Below are positions 15,005 through 22,230 of a DNA stretch of 36,561 nt, piece after piece. The notes under the pieces were generated by a model. That model saw nothing but the letters and a program-made list of their open reading frames with translations, made no database searches and was not told the origin of the DNA. The stretch is from a virus. How positions within the stretch are numbered: position 1 is the stretch's first letter; the number at the start of each line of letters is the position of its first letter. The stretch is from positions 1-36,561 of IMG/VR virus record IMGVR_UViG_3300047175_000036. One strand, given 5' to 3'. The translations under genes were made by a program, and so were the position numbers.

Positions 15005-16234
15005 TTGGACCAAGGCTATAAACCAGGGACGGGAACATTGGCGTTTGACTTTATCGACAGCTATGTGACGGAGACAAAAGATGTCCCAAGCCCCGAAATC
15101 TACCGCCTTTGGTCCGCCATCACGGCCGTTAGCGGCGCGCTCGAACGAAAGGTCTTCACCACCGGCTCAGCCGGCCCCATTTACCCAAACCTCTTTACAA
15201 TCCTTGTCGGTCCTCCGGCCAGTGGTAAGACTAATGCCATCAAACCGATACGCGATCTGTGGTCTCGTATTAAAGGGTTAAACCTTGCCCCGGACAATGT
15301 GACGAAAGCGGCGTTGATCGACAGCCTAAGCCGAGCCTTGCGCACTATCATCACCAGCACGAGCACGGCCCTAACCTTCAGCGCCATGGCTGTGCCGTGT
15401 TCTGAGTTCGGCATATTCTTCACCCACCATGATCTTGAGTTCCTTTCGGTTCTCAACCACATATACGACAATCCGCCGAGTTATAAGGAAGAACGCCGAA
15501 CCGCCGGCATAATCGAAATCAACAAACCGTATCTCGTCATCCTTGCTGGCACACAACCGGATTTTCTCAGCACATTTTTGCCGGAAGAAGCCTGGGGCAT
15601 GGGCTTCACGTCCCGGCTCATTATGATCTATGCCGACAAGGCCCCGCCCTCAGACCTATTTTCGCGGCGGGAAGTTAAAGCCTCGGCACTTGCCGCCCGG
15701 CTCCTCGAAGTCTTCGAATACAAGGGCGAGTTCCAGTGGACCAAAAACGCCGTCGATGAAATCAACGCTTGGAACACGGCAGGTTGCCCGCCCGCCCCGA
15801 CGCACAGCAAATTGTTCCACTACAACGGCCGCCGAGCGGTCCACGTCATCAAGCTCGCCATGATTAGTGCCGTTAGCCGTTGCACAGGCGAACTCATCGT
15901 CACGGTTGACGATTTCGAACGGGCCAAAGACTGGCTGCTTGATGCCGAGAAAACCATGCCGGACATATTCCGCGCAATGGGCCTAAAATCCGACGCTCAA
16001 CTTATTGCCGACCTACACTATCATCTGTATCGCAAATATAGCAGCGTCGCCATGGACAAACGCAGACCTTTGCCCACGTCGGAAATTTATGAGTTCTTAC
16101 ACACCCGCGTTCCGAGCGACAAGATCGCCCGGCTAATTGACGTGGCAGAAAAGACGGGGTATATACGCCGCGGCACTTATCCCGACGAGTGGGTGCCGCA
16201 GCTCGTGGTTAAAGGAACCTTGGGTAGTGTGTAA
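15005..16234 (+). CDS. P-loop replication ATPase, DUF3987-like
   Basis: The product has 409 residues. TTG start with AGGA about 8 bases upstream, just after the polymerase stop. Walker A is GPPASGKT at residues 69-76, preceded by IYPNLFTILV. The upstream segment SPEIYRLWSAITAVSGALERKVF is typical of DUF3987-like proteins that replace DnaB-type helicases in some phages. A later LVILAGTQPDFL strand could be the sensor. The C-terminal 100 residues read like a winged helix (PTSEIYEFLHTRVPSDKIARLI). It probably acts as the replicative helicase or loader, inferred from its place beside the polymerase. It is the last large gene of the plus-strand arm. Confidence 0.65.
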   Translation: MDQGYKPGTGTLAFDFIDSYVTETKDVPSPEIYRLWSAITAVSGALERKVFTTGSAGPIYPNLFTILVGPPASGKTNAIKPIRDLWSRIKGLNLAPDNVTKAALIDSLSRALRTIITSTSTALTFSAMAVPCSEFGIFFTHHDLEFLSVLNHIYDNPPSYKEERRTAGIIEINKPYLVILAGTQPDFLSTFLPEEAWGMGFTSRLIMIYADKAPPSDLFSRREVKASALAARLLEVFEYKGEFQWTKNAVDEINAWNTAGCPPAPTHSKLFHYNGRRAVHVIKLAMISAVSRCTGELIVTVDDFERAKDWLLDAEKTMPDIFRAMGLKSDAQLIADLHYHLYRKYSSVAMDKRRPLPTSEIYEFLHTRVPSDKIARLIDVAEKTGYIRRGTYPDEWVPQLVVKGTLGSV

Positions 16235-16236
16235 AA

Positions 16237-16273
16237 AGGCATCTACAATACAGTCACTGTATAGCATATCTCT
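16237..16273. promoter_or_regulatory. 37-bp dyad element 3 (core CAGTCACT)
   Basis: Centred on C16255 with inner arms ATACAGT and ACTGTAT perfectly paired; 13 of 18 half-site positions match. It lies two bases after the stop of the replication ATPase and about 20 bases before the start of a 43-residue membrane protein, the only gene between it and the terminator. Confidence 0.8.
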
Positions 16274-16293
16274 AACCGAAAGGAACCCTCGTC

Positions 16294-16425
16294 ATGCGGA
16301 ACGTATACAGCCACAATTTGGCCGAACATCACCGTTTCCTGCGCCGAGTCCAATTACTCTCTTGGCTCATTCGGGCCACCGCGGTCGTAACCTGCATCAT
16401 CATGTTTCTTTGGATATTTCGCTAA
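16294..16425 (+). CDS. Small membrane protein, 43 aa
   Basis: ATG after GAAAGGAACCC. N-terminal half is polar and basic (MRNVYSHNLAEHHRFLRRVQ), followed by one hydrophobic helix (LLSWLI...ATAVVTCIIMFLWIF) ending in a single Arg. The positive-inside rule suggests the N-terminus is cytoplasmic. It has its own dyad element upstream and a terminator 15 bases downstream, so it may form a separate small transcript. It could be a host-takeover, superinfection or lysis-timing protein, but sequence alone cannot tell. Confidence 0.6.
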   Translation: MRNVYSHNLAEHHRFLRRVQLLSWLIRATAVVTCIIMFLWIFR

Positions 16426-16440
16426 ACGACGGCAGCGCAG

Positions 16441-16466
16441 CTAGGAGGGCGGCTTCGCCCTCCTAG
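16441..16466. terminator. Terminator between convergent arms
   Basis: CTAGGAGGGCG (16441-16451), loop GCTT, CGCCCTCCTAG (16456-16466): an 11-bp perfect stem. It lies between the end of the plus-strand arm (16425) and the end of the minus-strand arm (16507). No long U-run follows on either strand, but the stem strength and position make a bidirectional terminator likely. Confidence 0.85.
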
Positions 16467-16506
16467 TGCCATGTCCCACAAAATGGCCCGGCCATTAGGG
16501 TCAGCC

Positions 16507-16767
16507 TTAGCTGTTCCCTCCGGCCTTGGAAAACACGCTCGCCAGGCCCGTCAATATGGCCACGGCAAAGGTGATCCAGCCGGCGCTCGTTGTCGGCAAA
16601 CCGCCCGCCATCGCGGTGCTTAACACCGTCAGGATGCTTGCCACACCGCTCCATGTCGAGCCGGGGCTCTTCACGGCATTTGCCAAGCTGAACAGCGGCG
16701 GCTCGCTGACATTGCTTGACGTAACGGTTCCGGCAGCAGTATTTGCCGGGCTTGTCGTCTGGCTCAT
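16507..16767 (-). CDS. Putative holin, 86 aa
   Basis: ATG at 16767 with AAGGAAAGGAC upstream. The polar Ser/Thr-rich N-terminus (about 35 residues) is followed by two hydrophobic segments (GVASILTVLSTAMAGGL and ITFAVAILTGLASVFS) joined by a short polar turn, and a short charged tail. Small size, two membrane helices and a position directly after the endolysin fit a class II-like holin. Holins have no sequence signature, so this rests on layout and hydrophobicity. Confidence 0.6.
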   Translation of the reverse strand: MSQTTSPANTAAGTVTSSNVSEPPLFSLANAVKSPGSTWSGVASILTVLSTAMAGGLPTTSAGWITFAVAILTGLASVFSKAGGNS

Positions 16768-16810
16768 GGTATGTCCTTTCCTTTCCTTTGACTTGACTTC
16801 AGGCTTGACT

Positions 16811-17368
16811 TCAGCCCGTCTTGACCGGGGCCGGTGTTCCCGCCACGGCAAGTGCTGCATCCACGGCCGCAATAAGCCGTGTGGTCCAACCGTTCTTGAA
16901 CTCGGCCCAAGAACTTAGGCCCGCGAGATACCGATAATGGTTGCCGTGCAGGGCATGGATCAGGGTCACAGGATCGGCCTTGAGCGCTACGGCCAAGGTC
17001 TCCGGCCCAATGTCGTTGTCTACGGCCAAGCCCACGAGCCCGAGGCACTGCTGCAAGATCGTGCCATAGGCCCCGGTCATCATTCGGCCGTTGGCCACGA
17101 GAAGGTCCACGCCGGCCGGCAGGGCGTCACATACAGGCCCCCAAGCCACGTTGCGCAGAACCGTTTCAAGCTGCGCGTTGGAGGCATTGGTCAGGGTGCC
17201 CGTAACCTCCCCTTGGCGCACCTGAGCGGCCCAGGTAGCCTCAATAACCCCTCCTTTGGTGCCACCGCCGCTGTCCCCCGGCGTCACATGATACCCTTGC
17301 TTTGGGCTGTCAAACCCACCGTTCTCGGGCCACACGAACGCAATGAAAGCATCAAAGTTCTGTTCCAC
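16811..17368 (-). CDS. Endolysin, GH108-type muramidase
   Basis: The product has 185 residues. The N-terminal part (FDAFIAFVWPENGGF, then GDSGGGTKGGVIEATW) matches GH108 phage lysozymes, in which the Glu of E-G-G-Y is catalytic and D-P-G-G-x-T-x-x-G-I follows. Here the motif is ENGGF, keeping the Glu with an altered following residue. The C-terminal half, with HGNHYRYLAGL and WAEFKNGWTTRL, matches the peptidoglycan-binding domain that follows GH108 in the family. No signal peptide is seen, so holin-dependent export is expected. It sits between two small membrane proteins, a normal lysis cassette. Confidence 0.82.
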   Translation of the reverse strand: MEQNFDAFIAFVWPENGGFDSPKQGYHVTPGDSGGGTKGGVIEATWAAQVRQGEVTGTLTNASNAQLETVLRNVAWGPVCDALPAGVDLLVANGRMMTGAYGTILQQCLGLVGLAVDNDIGPETLAVALKADPVTLIHALHGNHYRYLAGLSSWAEFKNGWTTRLIAAVDAALAVAGTPAPVKTG

Positions 17369-17378
17369 ATCATTTCTC

Positions 17379-17783
17379 CTATTTGTGCAGATTATCCATC
17401 AGCCGAGTATACAGCTTGTCGAGTTGGCGCTCTAGCTCGTGCTTCGTCGCCATCATAACCGCAATGTTCGCCCGGTCTTGGGCGGCCTGTTTGCGGTCCT
17501 CGTCAATGGCGTATTGCAGCCGTATAAGCTCGTCACGAGCAACAACCTGTTCTAACTTTATCCGTATTGCAGCTATGTCTTGCCGAAGGCTATTGTCGCC
17601 CTCGATCGCGCCCTCTGCTGCGTCTCGGGCTATAACATCCTGCCGCCTTTTCACATCCTTCATCTCGTCGCTTATGTTTTTCATAAACAAGCCGTAGAAG
17701 AAGGTAAACAGGCCGATGATTGTAGTTGCCACCCATTGCGCCGCGTTCCACACCGCGCTTTCACTACCTGGAGGTCCATCCAT
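17379..17783 (-). CDS. Membrane-anchored coiled-coil protein, lysis region
   Basis: The product has 134 residues. One N-terminal membrane helix (WVATTIIGLFTFFYGLFM, about 17-35) is followed by about 100 residues of charged helix with heptad character (EMKDVKRRQDVIARD ... RLQYAIDEDRKQAAQDRANI). This N-in/C-out-like layout with a long periplasmic coiled coil resembles i-spanins, and also DUF-type holin accessory proteins. No lipoprotein o-spanin partner was found in an overlapping frame. Its location directly before the endolysin supports a lysis role. Confidence 0.5.
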   Translation of the reverse strand: MDGPPGSESAVWNAAQWVATTIIGLFTFFYGLFMKNISDEMKDVKRRQDVIARDAAEGAIEGDNSLRQDIAAIRIKLEQVVARDELIRLQYAIDEDRKQAAQDRANIAVMMATKHELERQLDKLYTRLMDNLHK

Positions 17784-17786
17784 GAT

Positions 17787-20042
17787 CTAACGCTTTCGTC
17801 TAGCATTGCGTGAAGGTGCATTTTCACGCTGGTTTTGCCTTCGGCGCCCTGCACTCGGCGGAGTAGTGGCTGGCGGCGGCACAGGTGGAAGCGGTGTGCC
17901 GTTCGTCAACGTAAACGTTGTCGCGGCAACGGAACTTAGATCTTCCGGCGCCGAGTTGAATATATTAAACGACACGGCCTTGACGTAAAAGGTCTGGCCG
18001 ATGTAATTCGCCAGGGCCGTGGTTTCGAAATAGTTCGCTCCTTCGCCCACGGCCATAACGGCCGAGCCTATGCCCCAGAACCTCGGCAGCGTGCCATACA
18101 ACCCTCGATATAGGCCCGTGAGGGCATAGGTGTTTGGCCCGGTCAATGTTGCCGTCGTATAGGACAAAAGTTCTATGCCACTTACGTCCTGAAGACACAG
18201 CAACGTGTTGCCTGCGGCGGCCGCGGTTTCACTTACCGAACTTAGGCTTCCGCCACTCGCGCCCAGATTGACGATCAGGCTATCGCTCGTGTCAGGATTA
18301 ACCCCGTTGAAACCCGGCAGGTTCGCCACCAAGCTGCCGACGGTAGATGGCTGGGTCTGTGTCCCGATCTGCTGATAGCTCACATTGTCTAGCGAAACCC
18401 AAATCGTAGCGCCGCCCCAGTTCGTGTCGAGTTGGTTGTCGTATGTCGCCGTGCAGCCGAATATCCACTGCGGGCTGCTAAACCCGGTTGCTGTGAGCAT
18501 TGCCGGCGGCGGGCAGAACATAAACACGTTCGACACGGGACTGGGCGGCGAGTTCGTCGGCCCCTGGTTTGGCGGTGTCGTCGGCGACATGGGGATCGTC
18601 GTCGGGCTTTGAGAACCGATGGGAAACTCCTCGGCCACAAACGTTACGTTCTCGTCTTCATCGTCCGATGCGCTAATAATCCGCGCAAGTATCTGGTTGT
18701 TGTAATTGCACGGATCAGGAATAGTGACAATATCCATTGGGTCGAGCCAAGCCCATAGCGGACCCATTTTCCACGTAAAGTTACGCCGAATACTAGCATT
18801 GCGCCGAAGCTGCATAGTCACGGCCACGTTGGCATAGGTCTGTAGCGTAAACTCGTCTGCTTGGCCCATGTTATCAACCCTGGGGCCATAAAGCTCCACT
18901 AGGCTCTCGTCCTTGGCCTCCACCGGGTTGGCGTTGAAGAAGTTTGTCCGATCCATAAACTCCAGCCGCACCGTGTTGTAGACCTCCCAGGGGTCTTTTC
19001 GGCTGAAGGTTATTGGGTCCTCGTCCTTGCTTTCGCTCTGCATTATTTGGTCAATGGTTATGGTAACAACCGAGGTCGTATACGGGCAGAAATACTTCAT
19101 CCCTGTGGTCGAGCCTGCAACATAGCCCGGATTGCTGCCCGAGAAACTGTCCCAATACGGTATAAACCGCAGCAGTGCCCCGTTCCACACAATCGCAACG
19201 TTTAGGTTCTTACACCAACGGTCTAGGCGGCTGCCAGCGCCTTCGGTATTGTTTATAACCACACTCCAAGCCAGGCCGACGGCCTGGCAGAATGTGCTCA
19301 GTGCTGTGTCGCCTGTGTCGGGATCATAACCATTGGCCGAGGTAAACAACGTGCTCGTGTCGATAAATTCCTCTGGAAACCCTGCGCCGTAGCGCCAATT
19401 CGTCAAATAATCGTAGATGCAAAGTGCCGGGTCGGCATCACAGGCGCCAAGTATAATCGTGCCGATGAACGACAGGGGATCACCTTTGCTGTCGTATTGG
19501 CCCGAAGTTATGGTAATTTCTGAAAAGTTCAACGGACTCGTGCCGTAAAATATCCCTTTCGGCACCAGGTTTATTTGCGGCACCGTGGCGCTGCTGTCAA
19601 GCTCGGCATTCAAAAAGCCATAATACGCCAAATACGGATAATTTCTCCCGTCGCCTGGCCACGTATCGTTAATATACGACCACTGAACCTGTTCCGGTTC
19701 GCCCTCGAAGAACACTACGCCGTTGTTCGGAAATGTCAGCGGGGTCCAAACCTCCTGATCCTGGTATATAATCAATATGTCCGTGATTTCGCCCTCGCCA
19801 ATGGCAAGGATAATGGTGGCAAAATACTCGGTCTGTTTACTCCCCTTGCCGCCCGAAAGTATGCCCTTGCCGCTTTGCGAACTCACCTGGGCGCTATAAA
19901 ACCCATTATAGTAGATTAAATTGATCTGGACCCGAGGGCTGCCGTAGATGATCGGAATTGGCATGACCTGGACGGCCGTATTGACCTGAAGGCCGGTAAA
20001 TTCCGGTATGATCTTCGGCGTAGAGCCGAACAGCGTTGACAT
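17787..20042 (-). CDS. Tail tip / hub protein (GTA gp15-like)
   Basis: The product has 751 residues. The N-terminus IIPEFTGLQVNTAVQVMPIPIIYG and the IILAIGEGEITDILIIYQD segment are features of the phage tail-hub family related to the GTA 'megatron' and lambda J. A central beta-rich part (KDPWEVYNTVRLEFMDR ... MGPLWAWLDPMDIVTIPD) matches the tail hub (Phage-tail_3) domain. The C-terminal 200 residues have repeats typical of fibronectin-like or receptor-contacting modules, and a basic Pro-rich end (GRRRQNQREN). It is the last tail gene, after the NlpC/P60 peptidase, as in GTA-type tails. It is shorter than GTA gp15 (about 1,300 residues). Confidence 0.75.
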   Translation of the reverse strand: MSTLFGSTPKIIPEFTGLQVNTAVQVMPIPIIYGSPRVQINLIYYNGFYSAQVSSQSGKGILSGGKGSKQTEYFATIILAIGEGEITDILIIYQDQEVWTPLTFPNNGVVFFEGEPEQVQWSYINDTWPGDGRNYPYLAYYGFLNAELDSSATVPQINLVPKGIFYGTSPLNFSEITITSGQYDSKGDPLSFIGTIILGACDADPALCIYDYLTNWRYGAGFPEEFIDTSTLFTSANGYDPDTGDTALSTFCQAVGLAWSVVINNTEGAGSRLDRWCKNLNVAIVWNGALLRFIPYWDSFSGSNPGYVAGSTTGMKYFCPYTTSVVTITIDQIMQSESKDEDPITFSRKDPWEVYNTVRLEFMDRTNFFNANPVEAKDESLVELYGPRVDNMGQADEFTLQTYANVAVTMQLRRNASIRRNFTWKMGPLWAWLDPMDIVTIPDPCNYNNQILARIISASDDEDENVTFVAEEFPIGSQSPTTIPMSPTTPPNQGPTNSPPSPVSNVFMFCPPPAMLTATGFSSPQWIFGCTATYDNQLDTNWGGATIWVSLDNVSYQQIGTQTQPSTVGSLVANLPGFNGVNPDTSDSLIVNLGASGGSLSSVSETAAAAGNTLLCLQDVSGIELLSYTTATLTGPNTYALTGLYRGLYGTLPRFWGIGSAVMAVGEGANYFETTALANYIGQTFYVKAVSFNIFNSAPEDLSSVAATTFTLTNGTPLPPVPPPATTPPSAGRRRQNQRENAPSRNARRKR

Positions 20043-20527
20043 TAGGCCGTGACCTTAATCAAAGATTTCACGCAAAAGAAGCGCTTTTCGGCAAACCAAA
20101 AAGCCCTCTTTCCAGTTCGGCACTTCGACACATCTTCCCGCATAACCTTGGCATCGCCCACGGCATGGATAATGTTGGGCCAAGACGTAATTATGCCGCC
20201 ATGGCTAAATACCCGGCCGAGTTTAAACATCACCATGTCGCCAGGAAGCGGCGCTCTGTCTGGCGGCCCAGGGACTTCGTCGGCAAAATTCAACACATGG
20301 GCCATATACTGTTCGACATTCCGATGCAAATGCCACTGCGCTGGATAAGGCCGAGGGTCGAATTCCTTCGGAATGAGGCCACAGTTGCCATATACCCCGA
20401 TCAACAACATGGCACAATCGGTCCCAGCGCCTTTGACCAAGCCATTGCTGACGTATGGCGTGTTAAGCCACGACACGGCCTCGGCCACAATGGCGGCCCG
20501 GACCTCTGCGCTTGGGTCGGCGCTCAT
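20042..20527 (-). CDS. NlpC/P60-family peptidase of the tail tip
   Basis: The product has 161 residues. AEAVSWLNTPYVSNGLVKGAGTDCAML carries the catalytic Cys (GTDC), and FSHGGIITSWPNIIHA carries the His, in the order and spacing of NlpC/P60 cysteine peptidases. In GTA and related tails this protein (gp14) cuts cell-wall peptide during DNA entry. Its stop and start overlap both neighbours by a few bases, so it is coupled to the DUF2163 gene upstream. Confidence 0.85.
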   Translation of the reverse strand: MSADPSAEVRAAIVAEAVSWLNTPYVSNGLVKGAGTDCAMLLIGVYGNCGLIPKEFDPRPYPAQWHLHRNVEQYMAHVLNFADEVPGPPDRAPLPGDMVMFKLGRVFSHGGIITSWPNIIHAVGDAKVMREDVSKCRTGKRAFWFAEKRFFCVKSLIKVTA

Positions 20528-21453
20528 GTGCTCACCATGATCGGCGGGACTTTGTCAAAGCCCCTAAAATTCGTCGTATTGTTGAACTTGACCTGGCACG
20601 TGTTGAAAGATTTCGAACACCCGGGCCAATAACTTACCGTATCCCCCGGGCTCGGCGCTTGTGTCAGGGGATAGGCCAAATGAAGCATTTCGCTATCATT
20701 CGAGTCCATGATTGTGAGCAAGCCCTCGTTCACGCCAGATGTGAAGAGCAACCGGCCTTGGCAATACGTGGGCAGGCCATCGCCGCTCGTAGGGTTTGGT
20801 ATTCCGCCCCCAAGATAAAGTGACGTGGAGGTATAGGACGTTATTGTGCCCGTGATTGTGTAATCGCTTTGGTTCAGGGTGCAGCCCGGCTGGCTAAACA
20901 GGGTCCACAAACACCCAGGTTGGTAGAAGTTCCTCGGCATATCGACATTCAGCCGCATCAGGGCCGACTTGACCTTCATCTCCACATGGCTGGCGCCGCC
21001 CTTGTCGATGCTCGACACATAGCCGGTAAACAGCGGCCACACGGCAAGGGGCTGATTGTTCGTCACATCGACCGCGGCGTTGCCCGTAACGAACGGCCAA
21101 ATGGCCCTATACCTTACCACCAATGCGCCGTCCAACAAGCCTTCTTGGGCGCCTTCGAGAAAGTTGGCGCCGAACATCGTATCCCCTGGCGCGGCCCAAA
21201 TCTTCAGGGTCTGCTCGTCCACAGCGGTCCCAATGCTAATCTTGCGCTGAAGGCCCTCGAACCGCAAACTTGCCGACTTCCACGTTTGATTATCATAGTT
21301 GATGTCAAGGTCGAGGTCGGTAAAATAATCCATACTACCGTTAACATTTGTCCACGCGTATAGGTGGCCCATGATCGCTCGGTTAGTGGCCAATATCCAC
21401 TGGATATACTGCCGACTAACTTTCAAATTCTGCTGTGCTGATATTTGGGCCAT
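20524..21453 (-). CDS. DUF2163 tail protein (GTA gp13-like hub)
   Basis: The product has 309 residues. The C-terminus GCSKSFNTCQVKFNNTTNFRGF is the signature end of the DUF2163/phage_BR0599 family. The N-terminal beta-rich part contains the strand-rich tube-like fold (DYFTDLDLDINYDNQTWKSAS). In gene transfer agents gp13 forms the tail hub between distal tail protein and megatron. Cysteines at GCLWTLFSQPGCTL are typical of the family. A GTTCC/GTTAC short repeat (21470-21486) forms the leader and RBS. Confidence 0.85.
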   Translation of the reverse strand: MAQISAQQNLKVSRQYIQWILATNRAIMGHLYAWTNVNGSMDYFTDLDLDINYDNQTWKSASLRFEGLQRKISIGTAVDEQTLKIWAAPGDTMFGANFLEGAQEGLLDGALVVRYRAIWPFVTGNAAVDVTNNQPLAVWPLFTGYVSSIDKGGASHVEMKVKSALMRLNVDMPRNFYQPGCLWTLFSQPGCTLNQSDYTITGTITSYTSTSLYLGGGIPNPTSGDGLPTYCQGRLLFTSGVNEGLLTIMDSNDSEMLHLAYPLTQAPSPGDTVSYWPGCSKSFNTCQVKFNNTTNFRGFDKVPPIMVST

Positions 21454-21482
21454 AGCCTGCGGTTCCGTTCCGTTACGTTCCG

Positions 21483-22172
21483 TTAGGGTTTTACGCTCTC
21501 AAACCGGACTTCTTTCACATCCCATAGATTTTCCAAAAATTGCGCATAGTTCATCGTGTCATCGCTGAAGCGACAACGGTAGTAGAAGTGGAAATCGGCC
21601 GTGATAGCGGCGCCCGCTGGTGCATCAGCCGTGATGTTGACAAAACACCCATTGGGCAAAAGCTGCAAGTTGTATTGACTCGGACTGTAAGTGCTTCCCC
21701 CATAATACACGGCATCAAGACTGGCTATGCCGCCGGCGGGAAAACTAAACGGCGTGGCAAACGGCCCGGTCCCCCACGGCACCATGAGTTGAAAGGTTTC
21801 GCCGCTCGTGCCGCCACCAGTGCCTAGCGGAACTGCGCTGCGCGAACAATCATCTGGGTCGGTGTAGTAAAACTCGCCATAAGAGCCCTGGCACTGCAAG
21901 AATAGGCCGAGCAACTGTTGTAGCTCCGTGAAGCCCTCGACGCCTGGCGCCGGGACAATGTTCTGTGTCTGGTCCCTCAGCCAACTATTGCCGCCGCCAT
22001 ACGACAGCACGAACTCCCACCTGGGATACACACAACATGCTAGTTTGGTCTCCCGCCCGCTTATTGCCGTCGTGGTCCTTGACGCCAAGATCGGCTTCTT
22101 ATGCACGCTCCACGTCAACGGAGGCAGGACCGGGAACACTGGCGTCGTGGTAGGGAATTGTATATAGCTCAC
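21483..22172 (-). CDS. DUF2460 distal tail protein (copy A)
   Basis: The product has 229 residues; GTG start with GGAG 8 bases upstream. YPRWEFVLSYGGGNSWL, then LLGLFLQCQGSYGEFYYTDPDDCS, and the C-terminal VRFESVKP are DUF2460/TIGR02217 features (GTA gp12, distal tail protein). The gene lies directly before DUF2163, as in GTA. It is the most divergent of three DUF2460 proteins here and is probably the true distal tail subunit. Dyad element 4 sits in the gap upstream. Confidence 0.8.
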   Translation of the reverse strand: MSYIQFPTTTPVFPVLPPLTWSVHKKPILASRTTTAISGRETKLACCVYPRWEFVLSYGGGNSWLRDQTQNIVPAPGVEGFTELQQLLGLFLQCQGSYGEFYYTDPDDCSRSAVPLGTGGGTSGETFQLMVPWGTGPFATPFSFPAGGIASLDAVYYGGSTYSPSQYNLQLLPNGCFVNITADAPAGAAITADFHFYYRCRFSDDTMNYAQFLENLWDVKEVRFESVKP

Positions 22173-22191
22173 GGTAAAGGCTCCAAGCGGA

Positions 22192-22228
22192 AGGCATACA
22201 CACTACAGTCACTAGAGAGCATATACCT
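22192..22228. promoter_or_regulatory. 37-bp dyad element 4 (core CAGTCACT)
   Basis: Centred on C22210. The outer AGG arms are symmetric in distance and the core is TACAGTCACTAGA. Symmetry is weaker in the spacer (about 6 of 12). It fills the 58-base gap between two minus-strand genes and is upstream of the DUF2460 copy A start at 22172. Confidence 0.75.
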
Positions 22229-22230
22229 AA

